Part shown: one piece after another, positions 42,438 to 50,587 of the stretch
Layout: each line of letters begins with the position of its first letter
How positions within the stretch are numbered: position 1 is the first letter of the stretch
Source: Cohnella candidum
Lineage (GTDB): Bacteria > Bacillota > Bacilli > Paenibacillales > Paenibacillaceae
Assembly (NCBI RefSeq): GCF_003713065.1
Contig: NZ_CP033433.1
Span: forward strand, 2,667,001 to 2,731,000
Length of the DNA stretch: 64,000 nucleotides
Direction: 5' to 3'
Position numbers and translations under genes: made by a program
The notes under the pieces: model-generated
The model's input: the letters and a program-made list of their open reading frames with translations, nothing else
Databases searched by the model: none
What the model was told of the DNA's origin: nothing

Positions 42438-43220
42438 TTAACCGTCTTCCACGGTTTTAGCCATTTTTTGTTTCGTGCCTTTCGTATGCAGGCGGACCAG
42501 TTGGAGCATCCGTTTGTACATGCGCCGGTTCCCGAGCACGACGAATGGCGTGACGGCCGGATTCGTATTGACCTCGAGGATCCAAGCTTTACGGTTTCTG
42601 CCGACGGCAACGTCTACCCCCAGCTGCCAAGCTCTCGGGTACCCTTTCCGGAACTGCTTGCCGATCTTGCGGCTTAACGAAAACAAGAACGCTTGGTACC
42701 GCGCGGCTTGGGGTTTCCTCATCGAGGAACGCAGTACCCGCGAGGCCGGAAGGCATTGGCCTCCTTGGCTTCTGTTCGTGACGATCCGGTTCGGCGGAGC
42801 CACCCTCGCCACGATGCCGGTCACTTCCCATTTTTTCCGCTCGTTCAACTGCACCATGATCCGAAAATCGAAGGGCCTCCCTCCGGATCGGAGTGTCCAT
42901 ATCCCCCGCTGGACCAGATAGGACTTCCGGCGTATCCGGCGAACAACATGATGACGCAACTCCCTGAAGCTGCGGAAGCGGACGGCCGTCACGCCTTGTC
43001 TTAGCCGATAAGCCCGGCCCGTTTTTTCGGCTCTCATGATTCCGATCCCTTTAAGGCCGTGTACGGGCTTTAAATAAACCATGCCGTATCTCCGCAGCAT
43101 CGTTTGAAACCTCTTCACCGTGAAGCTCCTGGTCGGCGGGATATGAGAACGGATCTCCTTGTTTTGCAGCAGGATTCCGTTCTTTTTCAACTTGCTGGTC
43201 ACGTAACGCGTGCCGGCCAC
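42438..43220 (-). CDS. YheC/YheD-like ATP-grasp protein
   Basis: 260-residue cytosolic protein of the spore-former ATP-grasp group. Visible: YGMVYLKPVHGLKGIGIMRA (ATP-binding glycine-rich loop with lysine), SYLVQRGIWTLRSGGRPFDF RIMVQ (split for length; Asp-Phe-Arg of the grasp), and WILEVNTNPAVTP, the metal-binding E-x-N-x-N motif. Substrates of the family are unknown; members are often sporulation-linked. A minus-strand TATAAT at 43255-43260 and GAGG before a GTG at 43220 favour this start. A frame opening at 43331 would begin inside the terminator of the upstream gene. Coupled to the cREC gene. Confidence 0.78.
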   Translation of the reverse strand: MAGTRYVTSKLKKNGILLQNKEIRSHIPPTRSFTVKRFQTMLRRYGMVYLKPVHGLKGIGIMRAEKTGRAYRLRQGVTAVRFRSFRELRHHVVRRIRRKSYLVQRGIWTLRSGGRPFDFRIMVQLNERKKWEVTGIVARVAPPNRIVTNRSQGGQCLPASRVLRSSMRKPQAARYQAFLFSLSRKIGKQFRKGYPRAWQLGVDVAVGRNRKAWILEVNTNPAVTPFVVLGNRRMYKRMLQLVRLHTKGTKQKMAKTVEDG

Positions 43221-43313
43221 GACGGGCCTCACATCCTTCCCGAAGACATGGTCCATTATACGGCGGTCTATCAGGTTGGGACTGGTTATCCGCATAGATG
43301 GCCACTTAAACGC

Positions 43314-43347
43314 AAAAACCGACCGTTCCATTCAAGGAGCGGTCGGT
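43314..43347 (-). terminator. Terminator of the Ig-like repeat gene
   Basis: ACCGACCG (43318-43325) and CGGTCGGT (43340-43347), followed on the minus strand by a T-run. Confidence 0.8.
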
Positions 43348-43363
43348 CGATTCGCATCGATGA

Positions 43364-44533
43364 TTAAGGAAGCTGCTTCACGGTAACCGTAAAAGCTTTC
43401 GTATCGAAAGCCGCATTGTTGACCAGAACAGCCGTCAGCGTCGCCGTTTTGTCTCCGGTTCCAGCCGCCGGACGAATGACCGTTCCGTCGCTTTTCACCG
43501 TTTCCGGATTGCTGCTGTACCACAAGATCACGGAACCGTTCAGGCCGAGCGACGGCAACGACAGCTTCAGGGTCACGCTGCTGGCGTTATCCGTTCCGCC
43601 AAAGCCGAATTGAAGCGCAGCCTTGTCGGCTGCCGCTTTCTCCGCGTCCGTCAGCTGTTGTTTGACGATCAACGTAAATGCTTTGGTGTCGGTCACGCCG
43701 TTGCTCGACAACGTCGCGGTAAGGGTGACGACGGCGTCTCCCTGGCCGTTCAACGGGCGATTTACCGTTTTGCCGTCATTGGAGATAATGCCGGGATCGC
43801 TGGAAACCCACGCGATATGGGAGCCTTGGGCACCCGTCGCAGGCAGCGACAGCGCATAAGTGACCGAGGTCACCGTGTCTTGTCCGGAAAATCCGATCGC
43901 GAGAGCGGCTTTATCGGCGGCGACGATCTGAGCGTCGGTGAATTTTACCTTTACGGTCAGCTCGAACGTTTTGGTCACGCTGACCCCATTCTTCGTGACG
44001 ACGGCCGTCAGCACGATTTTCACGTCTGCGTCCGTCGGACGGACGACCGTCTTCCCGTCGCTGGAAATCACCGCGGTATTGCTCGAAGTCCAGACGATCG
44101 TGGAACCGTATTTACCGGTTGCCGGCAGATTGAGCGACTGCGTCACCGAGTTCAGCGTATCTCCGGCCGCAAAACCGATCTGAAGCTTGGCCGCGTCCGC
44201 CGCTGCGATTTGCTGGTCGGTTTGGGGCTTTTCTTGGTCTTCTTTCTTCGCTTTCTGCCGTTCCATCGCCCGTTGGATCGCGGCTCTGGCCGTCGGGTTC
44301 TTCACGTGATCCAGCGCGTTTTCCAGCCCGGTCTTCTTGATGCCGTTAGACTTGACCTCGTTTCCGTCATCGTTTTTCACCGTTTCGACCGAAATTTTAC
44401 CTTGCCGCTTGTCCTGTCCTTTATTCGAGTGGTTCGTCTGATGTTTCTCCGCCGGCGGCTTCGCCAGCGCGCTCCCCGATCCCGCAAGCGACAGGGCTAA
44501 TGCGGATACGAGGGCCAGATGGAGTTTCTTCAT
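43364..44533 (-). CDS. Exported protein with three atrophied bacterial Ig-like domains
   Basis: 389-residue surface protein. Signal peptide (MKKLHLALVSALALSLAGSG, cut near ALA-KPP), a charged region of about 80 residues rich in Lys/Gln/Glu, then three tandem repeats of about 90 residues. Each begins with a helix (DQQIAAADAAKLQIGFAAGD, DAQIVAADKAALAIGFSGQD, DAEKAAADKAALQFGFGGTD) and carries a W-S-S strand (TIVWTSSNTAVIS, HIAWVSSDPGIIS, VILWYSSNPETVK). These are the atrophied Ig-like folds common in Firmicute surface proteins. No catalytic domain and no wall anchor, so a binding or structural role is likely. ATG at 44533 has AGGTAGG upstream; a TTG 21 bases earlier is less likely. Confidence 0.82.
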   Translation of the reverse strand: MKKLHLALVSALALSLAGSGSALAKPPAEKHQTNHSNKGQDKRQGKISVETVKNDDGNEVKSNGIKKTGLENALDHVKNPTARAAIQRAMERQKAKKEDQEKPQTDQQIAAADAAKLQIGFAAGDTLNSVTQSLNLPATGKYGSTIVWTSSNTAVISSDGKTVVRPTDADVKIVLTAVVTKNGVSVTKTFELTVKVKFTDAQIVAADKAALAIGFSGQDTVTSVTYALSLPATGAQGSHIAWVSSDPGIISNDGKTVNRPLNGQGDAVVTLTATLSSNGVTDTKAFTLIVKQQLTDAEKAAADKAALQFGFGGTDNASSVTLKLSLPSLGLNGSVILWYSSNPETVKSDGTVIRPAAGTGDKTATLTAVLVNNAAFDTKAFTVTVKQLP

Positions 44534-44633
44534 GAGATCCAACCTACCTTTCAACCAAATTGTAGCGCTTACTATAGGGTTCGAATGGTTAGGCGGCTTT
44601 GAGGGGGTACGTGTCTCTAGACGTAAAAAACGG

Positions 44634-44671
44634 AAAAAGCGAACCGTTTCCCGAAAGGAAACGATTCGCTT
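44634..44671 (-). terminator. Terminator of the SleB-like hydrolase gene
   Basis: AAGCGAA...TTCGCTT with inner CGTTTCC/GGAAACG pairing, followed on the minus strand by T-rich sequence. Confidence 0.75.
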
Positions 44672-44692
44672 CGATTGTGCTTTATGGATCGA

Positions 44693-45667
44693 TTATTTCG
44701 CGAAAACGTGACTGCCGATCTTTTTCACGACCGTCACCATTTTCAACTTGTTCGGTTCCAGCTTCGCGTTAAAGAAATAGACGGCTCCCGGCACGTTGTT
44801 CTCTCCGGACAGTGCGGCCTTGGCCGCCTTGATGCTGTCTTTGGACGCCGTTGCTTTCGCCAGCAGTCCGTTGCCCGCCGGGGGAAACTGATGAGGCGCG
44901 TAAATGACGCCTTTCACCGTATTCGGGAAGCTCGAGCTGTGGACGCGGTTCAACACGACGTTCGCCACGGCCAGCTTTCCTTCATAAGGCTCGTTCCCGG
45001 CTTCCACCTGGACAAGCTTGGCGAGCAGCGCCAAATCGGCCGCGTTTATTTCATCCGTCTCGTCCGCGGCGGCTGCTTTCACCGGCTTCGGCTCCAAAAA
45101 TTCGGGAACGACAACCTTCAGTTCCTGGCCCACGGTCAAGCCGTCTCCCGTCGCGCCATTGCGCAGCTTCAATGCGTCTGCGGTCGTATCGTTCGCTTCA
45201 GCGATGGTCCAGTACGTATCCCCCGCGACGACGACGTAAGGCTGCTCGGTTTGGATGAGCGCCAATTCCTCTTCCTTCTGCCAGCCGACTCTCGCGTTCA
45301 TCGCTTCGGCCAACGTACGGAGCGGGAAATAGGCGCTTCCGTCTTGGGACTTCACCGCGCTCGGCAGCTCGTACGCGCCTCCGTTATACTCGATCTTCTT
45401 GGATCCGACTTTGAAAGTCAGCGAGTCTCCTAAACCGTTCGAAACGGTCACTTCGTCCGTATCCGCGTCATAGTCGAGCTGCCAGCCCATCTTATCCGCG
45501 AACTCCCGGACGGGAACGTAAGACCAACCTCCTACGTTCATCAAATCCTGGGTCAATTCCGTCTTTACGCCTTCAATGGATAATGCATGATCCTCGCTCG
45601 CTAACGCCGCTCCCGTGCCGGCCACCAGGAATAATCCAAGGGTCGTTGCCGCAATTCTAGTTAGCAA
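44693..45667 (-). CDS. Cell-wall hydrolase of the SleB/CwlJ family with stalk and LysM domains
   Basis: 324-residue exported protein. Signal peptide (cut near ALA-SED), a copper-amine-oxidase N-terminal-like domain (about 30-138; YVPVREFADKMGW, YFPLRTLAEAMNARVGW), a LysM peptidoglycan-binding motif (about 142-187; YVVVAGDTYWTIAEAND) and a Hydrolase_2 domain (about 212-324; AKLVQVEAGNEPYEGKLAVA, with the conserved Glu, and APHQFPPAGNG). The family comprises spore-cortex lytic or other wall hydrolases. TTG start with AAGGA 8 bases upstream; no ATG gives a full signal peptide. Confidence 0.9.
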   Translation of the reverse strand: MLTRIAATTLGLFLVAGTGAALASEDHALSIEGVKTELTQDLMNVGGWSYVPVREFADKMGWQLDYDADTDEVTVSNGLGDSLTFKVGSKKIEYNGGAYELPSAVKSQDGSAYFPLRTLAEAMNARVGWQKEEELALIQTEQPYVVVAGDTYWTIAEANDTTADALKLRNGATGDGLTVGQELKVVVPEFLEPKPVKAAAADETDEINAADLALLAKLVQVEAGNEPYEGKLAVANVVLNRVHSSSFPNTVKGVIYAPHQFPPAGNGLLAKATASKDSIKAAKAALSGENNVPGAVYFFNAKLEPNKLKMVTVVKKIGSHVFAK

Positions 45668-45806
45668 TCTGATTGTCCTTCATCTCCTTTGTTTAAAGAA
45701 AAACATTCCAGCCTCATTGCTCGCTATTATACAACGATCATTCAGGAAATTATGGATTATTAGCGATTTCTTATTTAATAAATCGTTTTCATCTCCAAAA
45801 ATAAGC

Positions 45807-45845
45807 AAAGCGGCCGTGCCCTTAGCAAGGGCAACGTCCGCTTTT
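45807..45845 (-). terminator. Terminator of the ArsR/SRPBCC operon
   Basis: Imperfect hairpin AAGCGG..GTGCCC / GGGCAACGTCCGCTT, with T-rich sequence beyond it on the minus strand. Confidence 0.55.
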
Positions 45846-45875
45846 GAACGAGCATATTCGTGCGTATTTCGAGGG

Positions 45876-46385
45876 TTAATTCGCGCTTTGGAGGTGTTCG
45901 GCCAAGCGGTCCCAAGTCTCCCGGATGCCTTGCTCCATACCCATTTCCAGCACGGTTTTGAGAGCTTCCTCGGAATCGTAGAACGCATGGTTGACGACCT
46001 TCGTTTTGCCGTCCAGCTCTTCAAAGATCAACTTGATGCGCGTTGAAGGAAGCGACGTGTTCACGTTTCCTTCGGCATCGGAGAAGCAGTCGACGTAGAC
46101 GAAGCTCTCTCCTTCCGTGATCTCCTCGTAAACCGCTTTACCCCAGGACTCCATGCCGTAGAAGCTGCCTTGCTTCTCATCCATGCACTTCATGCAATAA
46201 TGCCACACGCCGCCCGGACGGAAATCCACGTTGCATACCGTCAATTCCCAGCCGCGCGGGCCCCACCAATGCTTAAGATGCTCGGCTTTCGTGAACGCTT
46301 CGAACACCAGCCTGCGCGGCGCGTCAAACACGCGTTCCAGAATCAGTTCCCGTCCTTCGGCTTTCATGAGCATTTTGTCCGTCAT
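45876..46385 (-). CDS. SRPBCC (AHSA1-like) domain protein
   Basis: 169-residue START/Bet v 1-like protein of the activator-of-Hsp90-homologue type, typically a small hydrophobic-ligand-binding fold. Hallmarks: RELILERVFDAPRRLVFEAF, HLKHWWGPRGWELTVCNVDF, RPGGVWHYCMKCMDEKQGSF and the C-terminal helix EMGMEQGIRETWDRLAEHLQ. The ATG has AAGGAGG about 9 bases upstream and lies 15 bases after the ArsR gene; ArsR/SRPBCC pairs of this kind are common in Paenibacillaceae and Bacillaceae. Ligand unknown. Confidence 0.88.
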   Translation of the reverse strand: MTDKMLMKAEGRELILERVFDAPRRLVFEAFTKAEHLKHWWGPRGWELTVCNVDFRPGGVWHYCMKCMDEKQGSFYGMESWGKAVYEEITEGESFVYVDCFSDAEGNVNTSLPSTRIKLIFEELDGKTKVVNHAFYDSEEALKTVLEMGMEQGIRETWDRLAEHLQSAN

Positions 46386-46400
46386 TTCTAAATTCCTCCT

Positions 46401-46736
46401 TCAGGGTGTCGGCGAATCGTTTTCCTTCGTTTTCAACTTCTTCAAGTACCGGTCCAAAGCGTCGATCCGTTCGTCCCAGACTCCGCGGTACGTTTCCAGC
46501 CAGGCATCCAACGCTTGGAACGGATCCAGCCGAAGCTTGTAGTTCCGCCGGTTCGCGTCCGCTTGCACTTCGACGAGACCGGCTTCCAGGAGTACCTTCA
46601 GATGCTTCGAGGCTTGGGGCTGGCGGAGCCCCGTCCGTTCGGCGATTTCTCCTACCGTCAGGGAGCCGTCCAGCAGTAGTTCCACGATGCGTAAACGGTT
46701 CGGTTCGGCCAGCGCGCTGAACGTGGTGTAATCCAT
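46401..46736 (-). CDS. ArsR-family transcriptional regulator
   Basis: 111-residue winged-helix repressor (NRLRIVELLLDGSLTVGEIA, RTGLRQPQASKHLKVLLEAG LVEVQADANRRNYKL). No cysteine-rich metal site is seen in the recognition helix, so it is unlikely to be a classic arsenic sensor. The C-terminal tail is acidic/basic. ATG at 46736 has no strong ribosome site; an upstream frame to 46793 would begin at the promoter. First gene of a two-gene operon with the SRPBCC protein; an inverted repeat in its promoter is the probable operator. Confidence 0.85.
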   Translation of the reverse strand: MDYTTFSALAEPNRLRIVELLLDGSLTVGEIAERTGLRQPQASKHLKVLLEAGLVEVQADANRRNYKLRLDPFQALDAWLETYRGVWDERIDALDRYLKKLKTKENDSPTP

Positions 46737-46783
46737 GGCGGGTTCACTTCGCTTCCTCGGCTGGTTGCCGTACTCACAATTGA

Positions 46784-46814
46784 AATATACCACTTAAGGA
46801 ATATTCCTGTCAAC
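46784..46814 (-). promoter_or_regulatory. Promoter of the ArsR operon with inverted repeat
   Basis: Minus-strand TTGACA (46809-46814) and TATATT (46784-46789) with a long 19-base spacer that holds AGGAA-N3-TTCCT (46797-46809). The stretched spacer plus the repeat fits a repressor-controlled promoter. Confidence 0.6.
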
Positions 46815-46844
46815 GAATATTTAAAAAAATTTTCGAACATGTTA

Positions 46845-46880
46845 AAAAGCGACCTCCCGCTATGGAGAGATCGCCTTTGT
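46845..46880 (-). terminator. Terminator of the MFS transporter gene
   Basis: GCGACCTC (46850-46857) and GAGATCGC (46868-46875) pair with one mismatch and run on the minus strand into TTTTT. Confidence 0.65.
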
Positions 46881-46899
46881 TCTTCCGTTTTATATGGAT

Positions 46900-48120
46900 T
46901 TAAGAAACCTTCTCGGAAACCCGTTCCGGTTGGAGCGTTTTCCTGAAGCTTGCCATCATCGCGTTGATTCGCTCGGAAGCGGCAAGCATGAACAAAATAT
47001 ATCCGGCAACGAAAAACGGAAAGATACCGATCGTCGTCTGCGCCGCCAGCCAGCCCAAAAGCGGAGGCAGCAGCGTGCTTCCCGTGTAGGCGAGAGCCAT
47101 TTGGTAACCCATGATTTTCTGGGACCGTTCCTGCCCGAACCGTACCGGCGTTTCATGCAGCATGCAAGGGAAAATCGGTGCCAGTCCGAGACCGATCATG
47201 ATGAAGCCGGTCAACAGCAACGGAGCGGGCAGCGGCAGCAGGACGAGCAAAGCCCCGGCCACCGCGAACCATTGTCCCGTCCGGATCAGCGTCTTGTTAC
47301 TGACCTTAAAAGTGACAAAGCCGGTGATGAAGCGGCCGACCGTGATCCCCGCGTAATACAGCGAAACCCACTGGGCAGCGGCGGCAGCATCCATATCCTT
47401 GACATGAACGAGGTAACTGCTGCCCCACAAGCCGACCGTCGCTTCCGCCCCGCAGTAGAACAGGAAAGACATCAGCGACCATTTCAGCCCTTTCCGCTTG
47501 ACGGGGCTTTCCGCTCCACCCGCTTCCTGGGCGGGAACCCGTTCATTTTCAACCGGATGACCGGCTGTCGCGTGTACCTTTCTCCATAACGGCAGCGTCA
47601 GGAACAACAGCAGGACCAAAGCGCCTTGGATCCCCGAAATAGCGAGGTATCCGTCTCTCCAAGCATTGCCCGCGTCGATGTACCGGGCCATGATAATAGG
47701 GCCGAGCGTGGCGCCGACGCCCCAAAAACAGTGGAGCCAGCTCATGTGGTGCGCTTTGTAATGGGCCGCCACGTAGCTGTTGAGGCCGGCGTCGACCGCG
47801 CCGGCACCCAAGCCGAGCGGAATGGAGCAGAGTATCAGCCAGAAGACGGAAGGGGAATGGGAGAAGCCCAGCAGCGCGCCGGCGGTCAAGGCAACGCTGA
47901 CCAGCGTCACGAGACCGGTGCCGAAGCGCTGAATGACGACTCCGCTGAACAAGCTGGAGAAAATCGTGCATCCCGCGATGGCCATGGAGATCGCCCCGGC
48001 CGTATCGATCGATGCGCCGAGCTGTCCCTGCATGACCGGCCATGCGGAGCCGAGCAGGGAGTCCGGCAATCCCAAGCTGATGAATGCCATGTAAATGATG
48101 ATGAGAAAAAAAGTCGCCAT
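46900..48120 (-). CDS. MFS transporter, probable sugar permease
   Basis: 406-residue protein with twelve predicted membrane helices. Its N-terminal pattern IYMAFISLGLPDSLLGSAWP and the half-way stretch SWLHCFWGVGATLGPIIMAR resemble the fucose/glucose-galactose porter group of the major facilitator superfamily. A charged loop (about 195-225, KVHATAGHPVENERVPAQEA) separates the two halves. It starts 14 bases after a ROK-type repressor gene, which supports a sugar substrate. The ribosome site is weak, so translation may be coupled to the ROK gene. Confidence 0.85.
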   Translation of the reverse strand: MATFFLIIIYMAFISLGLPDSLLGSAWPVMQGQLGASIDTAGAISMAIAGCTIFSSLFSGVVIQRFGTGLVTLVSVALTAGALLGFSHSPSVFWLILCSIPLGLGAGAVDAGLNSYVAAHYKAHHMSWLHCFWGVGATLGPIIMARYIDAGNAWRDGYLAISGIQGALVLLLFLTLPLWRKVHATAGHPVENERVPAQEAGGAESPVKRKGLKWSLMSFLFYCGAEATVGLWGSSYLVHVKDMDAAAAAQWVSLYYAGITVGRFITGFVTFKVSNKTLIRTGQWFAVAGALLVLLPLPAPLLLTGFIMIGLGLAPIFPCMLHETPVRFGQERSQKIMGYQMALAYTGSTLLPPLLGWLAAQTTIGIFPFFVAGYILFMLAASERINAMMASFRKTLQPERVSEKVS

Positions 48121-48134
48121 GCTTGATCGATGAC

Positions 48135-49178
48135 CTACCTTTCGAGTCTTGTCAGGAGCAGATCCGGCTCCAGCTTGCTAAGCGTCTGTACGACCATGCC
48201 CCTCGCGTAGTCCTCCTCGAACGTATCGCTGAGAACGATCTCCGGAAGCACGGCTTTCGGCAGGCGGTCTGCGCAAAGCGCCTTGACGGTTTGGATATGA
48301 TCGGCCGTGATGAAGCTTCCGCAAAGCACCACGGAATCGGGGTTCAGTACGCTGATCACCGAGATCGCCAGCTTTGCGAGCGCCTCGCAAAGCCGCTCCT
48401 CGGAAGCGGCCAGCGCCGTGTCCCCCCAGGGGATGCCCAGCGGGATATTCGCGACTTCACCCGCAAAGCCGCGCTTTCCCCGGTAAAGCTTGCCGTCGAT
48501 GAAGATACCGGCGCCCGGCGGAAACCGGTCGGGAAAATACAAGTAGACACCGGTCGTATCCGGGTGGGACGGCCGCGCCAGCCAGAAGCCGACGGCCGCC
48601 GCGTTCACGTCGTTCTCGATGACGACCGGCAATCGGTACCGACTTCCGAGATGCTCCAAGATGGCCTTATCTTTCAGATTTTCATAATCGGAGACGATCA
48701 ACTCTCCCTCATACTCCGCGCCGGGAAGTCCGATTCCGATCGCTCTTATTTGCCGGTACGCGGCCATCGATTCGTCGATCAGCCGCTGGAATAAGGCGAG
48801 CTCCACGATATCCGCGGGAATTTCCGCCTCTTCCAGGCGTTCGCCGGCGAGGTCGGCCACGGCGCGATGAATGAACAAGCGGCCTCCACGCTCGACCGGA
48901 AACAGAATCAGAACGAGGGCATGGCGTTCGTTATACGCGTACTTTAGCGCGGGCCTTCCTCCGTTCGAAGAGACCGGTTCCGTCTCTCGCACTTCGCCGG
49001 AGGAGATCAACTCCTGCAGCACAGTGCCCACGGTAACAAGGCTCAGGCCTGTCGCTTCGGAAAGCTGCTTTTTCGTCGCCGTGCCTTGCGCCTTCAACGC
49101 GTGCCTGACCAAGTTCCGATTAACCTCGCGGATGAGCGAGGTATTGCCTCCAATAGGCTGGCTCCCGATGATCGCCAC
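48135..49178 (-). CDS. ROK-family transcriptional repressor (XylR/NagC type) lacking the zinc motif
   Basis: 347-residue protein with an N-terminal winged helix (EVNRNLVRHALKAQGTATKK, SEATGLSLVTVGTVLQELIS) and a ROK sugar-kinase-like domain (IGIGLPGAEYEGEL, IENDVNAAAVGFW, GKRGFAGEVANIPLG). The usual ROK zinc site (a CxCGxxGCxE cluster) is absent, so it probably binds sugar without that zinc site or in a changed way. AGAGGTGG lies before the ATG. It precedes an MFS gene that it probably regulates, and a perfect hairpin/palindrome about 76-104 bases upstream is a candidate operator. Confidence 0.88.
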   Translation of the reverse strand: MAIIGSQPIGGNTSLIREVNRNLVRHALKAQGTATKKQLSEATGLSLVTVGTVLQELISSGEVRETEPVSSNGGRPALKYAYNERHALVLILFPVERGGRLFIHRAVADLAGERLEEAEIPADIVELALFQRLIDESMAAYRQIRAIGIGLPGAEYEGELIVSDYENLKDKAILEHLGSRYRLPVVIENDVNAAAVGFWLARPSHPDTTGVYLYFPDRFPPGAGIFIDGKLYRGKRGFAGEVANIPLGIPWGDTALAASEERLCEALAKLAISVISVLNPDSVVLCGSFITADHIQTVKALCADRLPKAVLPEIVLSDTFEEDYARGMVVQTLSKLEPDLLLTRLER

Positions 49179-49253
49179 CTCTTTTCACAACACTTATTAA
49201 AAGACTTTAAATAACTACCCCATAAGTTACCACGCCGGATAACTTGCGTCAAC

Positions 49254-49282
49254 TGAAATAGCGCGCAACCCGCGCTATTTCA
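49254..49282. repeat. Perfect inverted repeat upstream of the ROK gene
   Basis: TGAAATAGCGCG and CGCGCTATTTCA (12-base arms) around CAACC. No T-run follows on either strand, so it looks more like an operator or RNA structure than a terminator. Confidence 0.6.
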
Positions 49283-49306
49283 CACCTTCTCCCGCGTTTA
49301 ACCTAT

Positions 49307-49338
49307 AAAAAAACGGCCCTTCTCCAGTGAGAGGGCCG
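49307..49338 (-). terminator. Terminator of the flavoprotein gene
   Basis: CGGCCCTTCTC (49314-49324) and GAGAGGGCCG (49329-49338) with a 4-base loop; seven T follow on the minus strand. Confidence 0.85.
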
Positions 49339-49357
49339 CTTTCGCGCGGCGGAAACT

Positions 49358-50566
49358 TCAAATATTGCGGAGCAGCTCCGTTCTGGAGATGCCGAAAAAC
49401 GCTTCGTGCGCTTGGATGGGATTCAAGAACAGGTTGACCAGCTCATCCGCGGTTTCCTGGCTTTGCGAAGCCCTCACCAAAAGGTCCGCGAACGAGTCGG
49501 AAGGCGGCCCCATCATCGCGTTCGTCCATTCGCTCACTTTGACGACCATTTCCCGGATCCGGTCCCAGTACCTTTCCGCCAGGAACACGTTCCATTCGCG
49601 ATCCGCGAACTCCTTCAGCGTGTCGAACAGCGCCTCCGCGCAGAAGGAAGCGAGATTGGCGCCTTGACCCGTGATCGGATCGTTCAAGGCGACGCTGTCT
49701 CCGCAGCCCAGCACCAATGTGCCGTTCACCGACGTATACGGCAAGTGAAACCGCGGCTGAATCGCCAATCTCGTATACGCCTGATCGTCCACCAAGCGGA
49801 ACCGTTCCTCGTCGACCCGTTCGTAAATACTCGGGAAGAAAGCCTTCAGCAGTTCCTTCATCTCTTGTATGAACGTGATCGGTCCCTTATCCCCTTTGAT
49901 CCGGTCCAGTTCGCTTCCCGGAACTGCCTCGAGCAATAACGAACGTGCCGGACCATGTTCGGTCACCGTCGTCAGCTCGAACATCTCTCCCAAGCCGGGC
50001 AAAATGTGATAGCTCATTTTGTGGCCTTCGTCCGGCTCGATGCCGTGAAACAGGCCGGCTGTGCATACCCTTTGCGGGAAGGACGGGGCATTGGAGATTC
50101 CCCGGTTGACGGGGAACGGACCGAGCGGACCGATCTTCCCCGAGGCGTCTACGATCAGGTCGAATTCTTCCGCCAACCGCGGGAGATCGTTCGGGGAGAG
50201 GCGCGCCTTCCGGACTTGAACCCCCTTGCCCGGGAGCCCTTCCAGCAAAGCGGACAAATAGATCCGCTGATCCAGCGTTACGGATTGGCGGGCGGCGCGC
50301 CCCTTGAACATTTTCTGACCGCCCATGAGCAGTTCGATGGCGTCGATCCCGTACGCTTCGCCATAGTCAGGCATACCGTAACGCTGTTCCCTTTCCAGCA
50401 CGGGATGGAAATGCACCTGAGTGGAAGGGATTCTTCCCTTCCGGATTTCCTCCGCATCCTTGGAAACGAACACCTGGACGTCGCAGAACCCGTCATTCGC
50501 CAGTGCGTAAGCCAACGTAGATCCGGCCATTCCCGCGCCGATGACGGCGATTTTTTTCCGGCTCAC
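49358..50566 (-). CDS. FAD-dependent monooxygenase, styrene monooxygenase StyA-like
   Basis: 402-residue flavoprotein. N-terminal Rossmann FAD motif IAVIGAGMAGSTLAYALAND (GxGxxG...), an internal DLIVDASGKIGPLGPFP and the second FAD-binding stretch VLGCGDSVALNDPITGQGAN LAS match the StyA/para-hydroxybenzoate hydroxylase fold. StyA-type enzymes are two-component and take reduced FAD from a separate reductase; no reductase gene is adjacent. GTG start with GGAGG 8 bases upstream, 21 bases after the stalk-domain gene. Substrate unknown. Confidence 0.82.
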   Translation of the reverse strand: MSRKKIAVIGAGMAGSTLAYALANDGFCDVQVFVSKDAEEIRKGRIPSTQVHFHPVLEREQRYGMPDYGEAYGIDAIELLMGGQKMFKGRAARQSVTLDQRIYLSALLEGLPGKGVQVRKARLSPNDLPRLAEEFDLIVDASGKIGPLGPFPVNRGISNAPSFPQRVCTAGLFHGIEPDEGHKMSYHILPGLGEMFELTTVTEHGPARSLLLEAVPGSELDRIKGDKGPITFIQEMKELLKAFFPSIYERVDEERFRLVDDQAYTRLAIQPRFHLPYTSVNGTLVLGCGDSVALNDPITGQGANLASFCAEALFDTLKEFADREWNVFLAERYWDRIREMVVKVSEWTNAMMGPPSDSFADLLVRASQSQETADELVNLFLNPIQAHEAFFGISRTELLRNI

Positions 50567-50587
50567 TCCCCGCTCCTCCTTTAACTC

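Noticed and set aside
43221..43331. Longer N-terminus for the ATP-grasp protein
   Set aside because: The ATG at 43331 is inside the terminator of the upstream gene, and a TATAAT lies between it and the chosen GTG.
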